Positions 1-4,799 of a stretch of 5,242 nt of DNA are shown piece after piece (positions within the stretch are counted from its first letter, which is position 1; each line of letters begins with the position of its first letter). The translations under genes were made by a program, and so were the position numbers. This DNA comes from Haloquadratum sp. J07HQX50. Lineage in GTDB: Archaea; Halobacteriota; Halobacteria; Halobacteriales; Haloferacaceae. Below the pieces are notes generated by a model, which was not told the origin of the DNA, ran no database searches, and worked only from the letters and a program-made list of their open reading frames with translations. Location of the stretch: contig KE356563.1 of the NCBI GenBank assembly GCA_000416005.1, positions 1,354,195-1,359,436 of the forward strand, given 5' to 3'.

Positions 1-1026
1 AGCCTGTTGAGGCCGATACCCGATGCGCTTGCACGAATGGCACGTCTTCGAGGTGTACTGCGGGTGGGCGTACCGAACCGAGACACCGGCATCCTCCGCC
101 CTGTCCTCAATTCGACCCTGCAACCGAGCAAAGGACCACGCGTGCAGTCGTCGGTTCATGTACTTCCCGTCGTCCAGCGACTCGCGGATGTACGACAAGT
201 TTTCCATCACGATGACGGGGTTCTCGAACTGGTTGGCGTACTCCACTGGCTCATCAGATGCCTTCTCAATGATGTCCGTGAGTCGGTTCTGGTAGTACGA
301 GAATCGCTCCTCGATACGCCACTCCGAAGCGTCTCGCTCTTGGAGTCGCTTGAGCGTCGTGAACATCTCTTTTCGGATTCGCTTGGCTTCTTTCCCGTTG
401 ATTAACAGTGGTTTCCTGGGAGTGTCGTGTTGGAGGGCACAGCCCGTGACCAGCATCGACTCACCAATATCGAACTCAATCCGAGTCGGATTCTCAGGGA
501 TTTCGGAGGTGTCCTTGATTTCGTATTCGACGGTGACGTGGAGCGTCCACGTCGTCTGGTGTTTCTGCAAGCGAAGTTCGCCCACTTTGGTACTCGACTC
601 GTCATCAAACAGGCCGTCCCACAATTCTTGCTGGTCTGGATTCAGTCGGAGTGGTATCCAGAAGTTGGTTCCGCGACCGGGTTGCGGAATGTTCCAGCAG
701 ATTTCGTACTCGCGCTCAGAGTCACGGTCGAACTTCCCGGCTCGATTCACAAAGCGGAGCGGGTGTTCTTCGTCCAACTCTTTGGCGTTGTACGTCTTGT
801 GAAGTTTGGGGACGTAGGACTTGAGGGCGTATTTCGCTTGGTACGGCAGATTGTACGGCGTTACCACGTCGTTCGTGGCACTCATCGTCGTACAGTGTTG
901 CTCGAAGGCGTCGTTGAGTGCGTCTCGGTATTCAGACAGCGTTTGCCGGAGGCGTTGCTCTTTGCACTGCGTTGGAGGTGCGAGTGTGGCTTCCAGCGTC
1001 TTATTCGTTGTCTGAGCCGTTGACAT
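1..1026 (-). CDS. tnpB: TnpB, RNA-guided endonuclease of an IS200/IS605 (IS1341-type) element; C-terminus cut by window edge
   Basis: Reading the minus strand from ATG at 1026 gives 342 uninterrupted codons up to the left edge. Established for the family: TnpB is an RNA-guided DNA nuclease with a RuvC-like active site, using an omega-RNA from the element's 3' end. Seen here: an N-terminal region (about 1-180) of the OrfB type, the first RuvC strand EFDIGES with Asp186, the second segment VIVMENLSYIRE with Glu275, and the first half of the zinc ribbon TCHSCK (Cys329, Cys332) close to the edge. The second CxxC and the third catalytic Asp should lie outside. Nothing visible is broken, so the copy may be active. 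It starts inside the upstream small gene (26-nt overlap, different frame), suggesting coupled translation; GAAGG shortly before the ATG is at best a weak ribosome site. No tnpA is present in the window. Confidence 0.93.
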   Translation of the reverse strand, partial: MSTAQTTNKTLEATLAPPTQCKEQRLRQTLSEYRDALNDAFEQHCTTMSATNDVVTPYNLPYQAKYALKSYVPKLHKTYNAKELDEEHPLRFVNRAGKFDRDSEREYEICWNIPQPGRGTNFWIPLRLNPDQQELWDGLFDDESSTKVGELRLQKHQTTWTLHVTVEYEIKDTSEIPENPTRIEFDIGESMLVTGCALQHDTPRKPLLINGKEAKRIRKEMFTTLKRLQERDASEWRIEERFSYYQNRLTDIIEKASDEPVEYANQFENPVIVMENLSYIRESLDDGKYMNRRLHAWSFARLQGRIEDRAEDAGVSVRYAHPQYTSKTCHSCKRIGYRPQQA

Positions 1027-1162
1027 CGTAGCCTTCGGATTCGAGTGCTTTGCGGAGGAGTTCGGGATATGCTCGTGAGTGGCGTATCCCGTGGTCGCGG
1101 GCGTACTCCTTCACGGCTTCGTGAAGTGGTCCGCCTCGCTCCATATCGAAGTCGGCTCTCAT
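1001..1162 (-). CDS. Small 53-residue protein overlapping the tnpB start; possible ribbon-helix-helix DNA-binding protein
   Basis: This short gene begins at ATG 1162 and ends with TAA at 1003-1001, overlapping tnpB by 26 nt in another frame. The start is supported by an in-frame TGA just upstream with no other start between, and by a TATA box about 28 nt away that would place the RNA 5' end at the start codon. The product is charged. It has a short N-terminal segment (MRADFDMERG) followed by two likely helices, LHEAVKEYARDHG and SRAYPELLRKALESEG, joined by an IRH turn. That is the pattern of CopG/ribbon-helix-helix proteins, but this is judged by eye and no homologue was searched. Its position suggests regulation of the element's own promoter or of TnpB. 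It could also be a leader peptide whose translation opens the tnpB start. True function unknown. Confidence 0.72.
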   Translation of the reverse strand: MRADFDMERGGPLHEAVKEYARDHGIRHSRAYPELLRKALESEGYDVNGSDNE

Positions 1163-1185
1163 CCGCCTAAGCGTAAGTCATAACG

Positions 1186-1195
1186 TAATTTAAAT
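1186..1195 (-). promoter_or_regulatory. TATA box for the small gene-tnpB operon
   Basis: On the minus strand the sequence ATTTAAATTA lies here. Its centre is about 28 nt before the ATG at 1162, the spacing expected for an archaeal box A driving a leaderless or nearly leaderless transcript. The element would thus carry its own promoter for both genes. Based on sequence and spacing only. Confidence 0.6.
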
Positions 1196-1250
1196 GTGGC
1201 GGTCGGCATTCAGATTGAGCGTCAGAGCGCGGTTAGTTCAGTAGTTGTCG

Positions 1251-1294
1251 GATTCCCTCCCGGCCTGAAGGCCGGGATTCCCTGCTTAAGGGAA
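1251..1294. repeat. Tandem GC-rich hairpins with two alternative pairings, IS200/IS605-end-like
   Basis: CCCGGCC (1259-1265) pairs perfectly with GGCCGGG (1270-1276) around a TGAA loop. A second stem pairs TTCCCT (1278-1283) with AGGGAA (1289-1294). TTCCCT also occurs at 1253-1258, so AGGGAA could instead pair there and enclose the first hairpin. Short subterminal hairpins of this kind are recognised by TnpA in IS200/IS605 elements and form the 3' end of omega-RNAs. Which strand is functional is not clear. It could be the left end of the tnpB element, a remnant of another copy, or a transcript-ending structure after mtaD. Confidence 0.6.
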
Positions 1295-1340
1295 GATGGC
1301 TATCTTTCAACGATGCTCGACAGAGATATGAAAATCAGAA

Positions 1341-2642
1341 TCAGATTCGCGCCAGTAAGTCAGTAGCAGCGGTCTCCGCGGTGTCTTGTATTGCCTCTGC
1401 ATCAAGCGTTTGAAGCGTCCGATCGCGCATCAGTATAGACCCATCACAGATTGTATGCCGAACGTCGGCACCAGTCGCTACATACGCGAGATGACTAACC
1501 ACATCATGTTGAGGAGTGAAGTGGGGCGTATCAAGATCAACGACTGCGATATCAGCAACACCGCCCTCGATAAGTCGTCCACCTGGGAGTGAGATCGCTG
1601 CTGCACTGTCGGCAGTTGCCATCTTGATTGCTTCCCCTGCTGGTAGTGCTGCAGCATCGTCTGCACCAAGTTTGGCTAACAGAGCTGCATCTTGGAGTTC
1701 GCTGAACATGTCAAGGTCGTTGTTTGAAGCGACTCCATCGGTCCCTAAGCCAACAGTGACACCTGCCTCCCGCAGGTGTGAGACTGGAGCAATTCCAGAT
1801 GCCAATTTCATGTTTGACGCTGGACAGTGGATAACAGCGGTATCAGTTCGTGCGAGTGTGGCGATTTCATCCATATTCACATGAACACCGTGCGCTAAGA
1901 ATGTCTTAGGCCCTAAGAGCCCAAGCGTTTCTGCGTGCTGTATTGGTCGCTCGCCTGTTCGTTCAACGATTGGATTCACCTCATCTGACGTCTCGTTTGC
2001 GTGAAGGTGGATGTACATATTCTCTGCAGTCGCACGCTCTGCACCATCTGCTAACAGATCATCGTCAACCGTGGTCAGTGAGTGTGGCATGAATGCAGTT
2101 TGGATACGACCATCTGCAGCCTGCTGGAACTCCTGTGCAACGGTCAGTCCTTTTTCGATATCGGCCCGTGCAGCGGCAGGTTCCTTATCTACGGTAACAA
2201 TACCATGACCGAGACGTGCACGCATCCCCGCTGCATCGACAGCTGCGACAGTTTCGGGAATTTCGAAGTACATATCTGCGAATGCCGTCGTTCCCGAACG
2301 GATCATCTCAACTAAGCCCAGTTCAGTGCCAGCACGGATGTGCTCGGTTGTAAGTTGCGCTTCGACAGGCCAGATATCTTCACGAAGCCACGCGTTGAGT
2401 GGTTTGTCATCTGAATACCCGCGGAGAAGCGTCATTGCGATGTGGGTATGTGCGTTTACTAATCCTGGCATGCACACACAGCCACTCACATCAAGAGAGG
2501 TTTCGAACCGACTTGGGTCGAGTCCCGCTTCAATGGCCTCTATAACGCCAGTTGATTGATCGATATGTATATCAGCGGTAATGATGTTCATAGACGGCGT
2601 GAGAATCTTGCCACCACTGAGCAGAAGTGAAGATGAGTCCAT
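1341..2642 (-). CDS. mtaD: 5-methylthioadenosine/S-adenosylhomocysteine (5'-deoxyadenosine) deaminase, amidohydrolase superfamily
   Basis: The enzyme should hydrolytically deaminate adenosine-type by-products of S-adenosylmethionine (MTA, SAH or 5'-deoxyadenosine) to the inosine analogues in the cytoplasm. The 433-residue product is full length for the family. Visible active-site elements: NAHTHI (His65, His67 metal ligands), MPHS (His187), HLHANE (His214 metal ligand, Glu217), AHGVH (His251) and LGTDG (Asp302 metal ligand), in the order of the MtaD/DadD/SsnA branch. The C-terminal part (about 360-400, GVADIAVVDLD) rebuilds the small beta-sandwich domain. The ATG at 2642 gives the usual LLLSGGKI opening and sits about 24 nt from a TATA box, so a leaderless mRNA is likely. 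The gene stands alone. Exact substrate preference cannot be told from sequence; other amidohydrolases such as guanine or chlorotriazine-type deaminases share these motifs. Confidence 0.88.
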   Translation of the reverse strand: MDSSSLLLSGGKILTPSMNIITADIHIDQSTGVIEAIEAGLDPSRFETSLDVSGCVCMPGLVNAHTHIAMTLLRGYSDDKPLNAWLREDIWPVEAQLTTEHIRAGTELGLVEMIRSGTTAFADMYFEIPETVAAVDAAGMRARLGHGIVTVDKEPAAARADIEKGLTVAQEFQQAADGRIQTAFMPHSLTTVDDDLLADGAERATAENMYIHLHANETSDEVNPIVERTGERPIQHAETLGLLGPKTFLAHGVHVNMDEIATLARTDTAVIHCPASNMKLASGIAPVSHLREAGVTVGLGTDGVASNNDLDMFSELQDAALLAKLGADDAAALPAGEAIKMATADSAAAISLPGGRLIEGGVADIAVVDLDTPHFTPQHDVVSHLAYVATGADVRHTICDGSILMRDRTLQTLDAEAIQDTAETAATDLLARI

Positions 2643-2660
2643 GGAAACATATTGACTTGG

Positions 2661-2670
2661 ATAAGTAATA
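2661..2670 (-). promoter_or_regulatory. TATA box of the deaminase gene
   Basis: TATTACTTAT on the minus strand, centred about 24 nt before the ATG at 2642, fits an archaeal box A giving a leaderless transcript. Spacing and composition only. Confidence 0.5.
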
Positions 2671-2688
2671 CCTTCTCCGAAGAGAGAA

Positions 2689-2725
2689 GATGGGCATGTG
2701 AACTCGGATCGATTCGATGCTCATC
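2689..2725. repeat. Inverted repeat upstream of the deaminase promoter
   Basis: GATGGGCAT (2689-2697) pairs with ATGCTCATC (2717-2725) over nine positions with one G-T wobble. The loop contains the self-complementary core ATCGAT. It lies about 20 nt upstream of the TATA box at 2661-2670, where haloarchaeal activators or repressors commonly bind. No regulator is identified, and chance occurrence is possible. Confidence 0.35.
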
Positions 2726-2783
2726 TCTAGCGAGTGAATACGTCTTCGCGAAGTGAACAGATCGGATCGGAGAGCAGACCACA

Positions 2784-2845
2784 ATCCGGTGAACTGCCCC
2801 ACCCCGCTCTACTCAGCGGCTGACGCCGCTTCGTTGAACCAGGAT
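2784..2845 (+). repeat. Structured repeat, copy A
   Basis: An outer stem pairs ATCCGGT (2784-2790) with ACCAGGAT (2838-2845), with one bulged A. Inside come a C-rich segment starting GTGAACT (2789-2809) and a perfect hairpin AGCGGC-TGAC-GCCGCT (2815-2830). The 21-nt segment 2789-2809 matches 3049-3069 at 17 positions, and the stem-inside-stem layout is the same as in copy B. Confidence 0.5.
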
Positions 2846-3044
2846 CATGATGATGTGAACAGAGGGAACTCAGTCTCCACAGGCCGACACAGGTTTCTGC
2901 CCTACTCTGAGACACTCGGCCTGCTTCGTTCGAAGGTGTCCACAGACATCCAGTATTTACAAACCTGTGAGAGCGTTTTCCCCTGCGAACTGCTGACTCA
3001 AGAGCAAGGTGGCCTCTGAGTGAAGCATTGTATATGATGAGTTG

Positions 3045-3112
3045 AGCTGTGAACTACCTCTCCCTGCTCGCGTGTCCGACGCTCGCGAAGGCAGATTTCC
3101 TCATTTACAGCT
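3045..3112 (+). repeat. Structured repeat, copy B
   Basis: The outer stem pairs AGCTGTGAA (3045-3053) with TTTACAGCT (3104-3112), nine pairs with one G-T wobble. The inner stem is CTGC+TCGCG (3064-3072) with CGCGA+GCAG (3084-3088, 3091-3094). The C-rich strand after GTGAACT (3049-3069) repeats copy A at 17 of 21 positions. GCTCGCG also occurs twice in direct orientation (3066-3072 and 3081-3087). It resembles the 3'-end hairpins of IS200/IS605 elements. Confidence 0.55.
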
Positions 3113-3149
3113 AAACTAACACGCAGATTATCCACACAATGATGAGCGT

Positions 3150-3176
3150 CTCAAAGACGGCAGACCCTGCTTTGAG
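3150..3176. terminator. Hairpin just after the membrane-protein gene, possible 3'-end structure
   Basis: CTCAAA (3150-3155) pairs with TTTGAG (3171-3176) and GCAG (3160-3163) with CTGC (3167-3170), leaving an ACC loop and a four-nt bulge. Read on the minus strand it begins 21 nt after the stop codon of the gene ending at 3197. There is no clear T-run after it, and archaeal termination usually depends on T-runs, so it may instead be an RNA 3'-end stabiliser or chance. Confidence 0.3.
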
Positions 3177-3196
3177 TCGGGCCAGAGTTCCACTGA

Positions 3197-3577
3197 TTAC
3201 CCAGGGAAACTGCCAATCAGTGCAAGCACTCCATACAGTATCGTCCCAAGAATCACGCTCACGACGAAGTGAATAAGCGTGATATAACTCGCCAATTTGA
3301 TCTGCTGGTCGTAGACTTTTGAGATAACAGCTACGTCACCTATGATTGCGAATAAAAGACCACCCAGTGATGGAAGTGAAAATGCTGTCACAATCACTGC
3401 AATGATTGCCGGGAGTGGGCCAATCAAAAATGCATCCCGAATCGGTACATCACCGAGTACGTTACGAGCAGCGATATGAGCAGTGATAGTCAAGAACAAT
3501 GCAAAAGACCCAATGGTAACGAGGATAGCAATCGGGTTAGCACCGATACCAGCACCAGATTGCATCGGGAGTGCCAT
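3197..3577 (-). CDS. Small conserved-looking four-helix membrane protein, function unknown
   Basis: The 126-residue product has four hydrophobic spans at about 14-37, 50-68, 69-88 and 97-123. Charged residues are limited to the short loops (ARNVLGDVPIRD between spans 1 and 2; KVYDQQIK between spans 3 and 4). No signal peptide, cofactor motif or catalytic signature is visible, and I do not recognise a characterised family. It looks like one of the uncharacterised haloarchaeal membrane-protein families. The ATG at 3577 lies 40 nt past the tbp stop codon, with no clear TATA box or Shine-Dalgarno site between, so it is probably co-transcribed with tbp. That link says little about its job, because TBP is soluble. 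The hydrophobic pattern and position in a tidy operon make it very likely a real gene. Confidence 0.8.
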   Translation of the reverse strand: MALPMQSGAGIGANPIAILVTIGSFALFLTITAHIAARNVLGDVPIRDAFLIGPLPAIIAVIVTAFSLPSLGGLLFAIIGDVAVISKVYDQQIKLASYITLIHFVVSVILGTILYGVLALIGSFPG

Positions 3578-3617
3578 TATTTCGCTGTGCTACTTTTCGA
3601 GTGGGCAACCCGCCGAA

Positions 3618-4178
3618 TCATTTCATCAATCCGAGTTCAGACAATCGTGAAAGAATAACATCGACAGCCTCCCGTGCGTCATCAGGGTCTTTCCCGCCAG
3701 TAATCACAAGTTTTCCTGAGCCAAATAATAGTGCAACGACACTTGGCTGGTCAAGTCGATAGACTAATCCAGGAAACTGCTCGGGTTCATATTCGATATT
3801 CTCCAAACCAAGTCCAATCGCAATCGCGTTTAGATTGAGACTTTCACCGAGATCGGCGGAGGTAACAATATTCTGAACCGTTATCTCAGGTTCGTCTGCC
3901 ACGGGGATCTGCAACGCACGAAGCTTTTCGAAGACGATATGAATGCTCTCGCGCACATCAACTGGAGACTTAGCTCCTGTACAGACGATTTTTCCTGAGC
4001 GAAATATCAATGCTGCAGACTTTGGATCTTGTGTTCGGTAAACAAGACCAGGGAATTGCTCAGGATCGTAATCTGCCCCTTTGAGATCCATTGCGACACT
4101 CTGAAGATCAAGTTCCTGGCCGATTCCCGTTGAGGCGACGACATTCTCAATGTTAATCGAATCCTTCGGGTCATTCAT
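3618..4178 (-). CDS. tbp: TATA-binding protein (TBP), archaeal general transcription factor
   Basis: TBP binds box A in promoters and, with TFB, recruits RNA polymerase. The product is 186 residues, the normal haloarchaeal length, and shows the two-fold repeat of the saddle: residues 8-86 (INIENVVAST to FEKL) and 99-179 (ITVQNIVTSA to LSRL). Each repeat contains PEQFPGLVYR (39-48 and 132-141), and the glycine-bearing strands SGKIVCTGAK and SGKLVITGGK occur at equivalent places. ATG at 4178 is chosen because it gives the usual MNDPKD-INIENVVAS beginning; a GTG directly before it (4181) would add one residue. A TATA box about 28 nt upstream implies a nearly leaderless mRNA. Haloarchaea often have several TBPs; this one has all core features and no degenerate signs, but whether it is the main copy cannot be told here. 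Confidence 0.97.
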   Translation of the reverse strand: MNDPKDSINIENVVASTGIGQELDLQSVAMDLKGADYDPEQFPGLVYRTQDPKSAALIFRSGKIVCTGAKSPVDVRESIHIVFEKLRALQIPVADEPEITVQNIVTSADLGESLNLNAIAIGLGLENIEYEPEQFPGLVYRLDQPSVVALLFGSGKLVITGGKDPDDAREAVDVILSRLSELGLMK

Positions 4179-4202
4179 CACTGATAGAAGAATCGGATTT
4201 AC

Positions 4203-4212
4203 TATTTAAAAA
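4203..4212 (-). promoter_or_regulatory. TATA box of tbp
   Basis: TTTTTAAATA on the minus strand is a near-consensus archaeal box A. Its core is centred about 28 nt before the ATG (25 nt before the adjacent GTG), so transcription should start within a few nucleotides of the start codon. It would serve tbp and, by read-through, the membrane-protein gene. TBP binding to its own box is a plausible autoregulatory loop, not shown here. Confidence 0.65.
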
Positions 4213-4340
4213 GGTTAATACGAGATAATAACTGAGCGTTGAATCTTATCTGAATATTTGACGTTATCACCGACCGTCAGTATCTATTGACACCGATTAG
4301 AGATTCTCATGTGGCAATGGCTTGGCGTCCAAAAGCCGAC

Positions 4341-4385
4341 GATATATAACCGAATGGACAGTTGGATTTCACGTATCATATGATA
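4341..4385 (+). promoter_or_regulatory. Possible promoter with palindrome at the predicted start site
   Basis: GATATATAAC (4341-4350) resembles an archaeal TATA box on the plus strand. A start about 26 nt downstream would fall at the perfect 12-bp palindrome TATCATATGATA (4374-4385). This could drive a transcript containing the fold at 4423-4497. The region is AT-rich, so both could be chance. Confidence 0.22.
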
Positions 4386-4422
4386 GGTTGCTCGTATGTC
4401 TGGTTTCGCCTGTCAACGACCT

Positions 4423-4497
4423 CGGGGTCAAGTGGTTCGAGACGCAGAGCGTCTCGTCATCACGGGAACGGAAATCTTCCATTTCCGAACGACCCCG
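4423..4497. ncRNA. Candidate structured RNA: 75-nt three-way junction
   Basis: CGGGGTC (4423-4429) pairs perfectly with GACCCCG (4491-4497), enclosing two perfect hairpins: CGAGACGC-AGA-GCGTCTCG (4438-4456, eight pairs) and CGGAAAT-CTTCC-ATTTCCG (4469-4487, seven pairs). Three nested perfect stems in 75 nt inside an otherwise AT-rich spacer are hard to put down to chance. The strand is uncertain because the stems are symmetrical; a TATA-like box at 4341 favours plus. It does not match tRNA, SRP RNA or RNase P RNA as far as I can judge. It may be a small RNA, the 5'-leader of a longer sufB transcript, or the end structure of a lost mobile element. Confidence 0.4.
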
Positions 4498-4769
4498 CCG
4501 CCTTGATATTCTGTGAAAATTGAATTCGTGCGCGAATGATACTTTGTCTCTTCTCGGGAGTGCCGCATATCACAAATTCAGACGAGGGAATGAAGATGTA
4601 TACTCAGTCAGTCGATTATTTGTGAACTGACATTCAGTATCATGTTGATATTGCAAGACAGTGTCGATGTGCATCCCGCTTGTCCAGACAGATCTTCATT
4701 GGTTTGAATAATTTCTTTGGATCGAGTGAGAACTCATTTTCGATTGAGAAAAATAATCTTCTCAACAGA

Positions 4770-4777
4770 CTTATGTC
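4770..4777 (+). promoter_or_regulatory. TATA box of sufB
   Basis: CTTATGTC is centred about 26 nt before the ATG at 4800, consistent with a leaderless sufB mRNA. The AACAGA just before it could be the TFB-recognition element. A second AT-rich stretch (AAATAATC, around 4751) could serve as an alternative giving a short leader. Confidence 0.5.
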
Positions 4778-4799
4778 ATCTGCGACACTACACACGATA

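Larger units (their letters stand above)
1..1294 (-). mobile_element. Partial IS200/IS605-family (tnpB-only, IS1341-like) insertion element
   Basis: The element includes the small leader gene, tnpB and the flanking structured DNA. It continues past the left edge. The right limit is uncertain: it is drawn after the hairpin pair at 1251-1294, but the true end could be anywhere between the TATA box (about 1195) and there. These elements have no terminal inverted repeats and make no target duplications, so the boundary cannot be read directly. The mtaD stop codon lies 46 nt further on, so the insertion does not disrupt that gene. Confidence 0.55.
2784..3112. mobile_element. Candidate decayed non-autonomous element (MITE-like) bounded by two related structured repeats
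   Basis: Most of the 554-nt spacer between the deaminase and membrane-protein genes is taken up by this stretch. It begins and ends with similar folded repeats, both in plus-strand orientation. The interior has no convincing gene: an 88-codon plus-strand frame (2753-3019) crosses it but has no recognisable domain and shows no coding character I can defend. Haloarchaea of the Haloquadratum/Haloferax type are known to carry short palindrome-associated elements related to IS200/IS605, and this is one possible explanation. The frame could alternatively be the tail of a degraded transposase gene. The limits are those of the visible repeats. Confidence 0.35.
4213..4769. other. Long divergent spacer between tbp and sufB, no protein gene seen
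   Basis: More than 550 nt separate the two promoters. A 64-codon plus-strand frame (4322-4516) lies here, but it covers the hairpins listed separately and its product looks random, so it is not called. The spacer is AT-rich except for a GC-rich island at about 4415-4500. Minor palindromes include ATTCG-TGCG-CGAAT near 4524. No tRNA-like, SRP-like or CRISPR pattern was recognised. Confidence 0.6.

Noticed and set aside
7..405. 132-codon plus-strand frame at the left edge
   Set aside because: Also antisense to tnpB; open frames opposite GC-rich coding DNA are common in haloarchaea.
427..1023. 198-codon open frame on the plus strand
   Set aside because: It lies fully antisense to tnpB, whose minus-strand translation shows RuvC and zinc-ribbon motifs; the antisense product has no recognisable features.
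1516..1884. 122-codon plus-strand frame
   Set aside because: Antisense to the well-supported deaminase gene and of low-complexity Ser/Ala-rich composition.
2753..3019. 88-codon plus-strand frame in the spacer
   Set aside because: It crosses structured repeat copy A and has no recognisable domain. It could be the tail of a decayed transposase, but nothing visible proves it, so it is mentioned only under the candidate element.
2784..3112. CRISPR-like array
   Set aside because: Only two imperfect repeats about 260 nt apart; no regular repeat-spacer spacing anywhere in the window.
4179..4181. GTG as the tbp start codon
   Set aside because: It would add a single residue before the ATG that gives the usual haloarchaeal TBP N-terminus; the TATA spacing allows either, but ATG at 4178 is preferred.
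4423..4497. tRNA gene
   Set aside because: The three-way junction is about tRNA length but lacks the T-loop GTTCRA motif in place, a 7-bp acceptor with CCA-side pattern and a 7-nt anticodon loop.
4322..4516. 64-codon plus-strand frame upstream of sufB
   Set aside because: Much of it is the nested hairpins at 4423-4497; the product is rich in Ser/Arg with no domain pattern.
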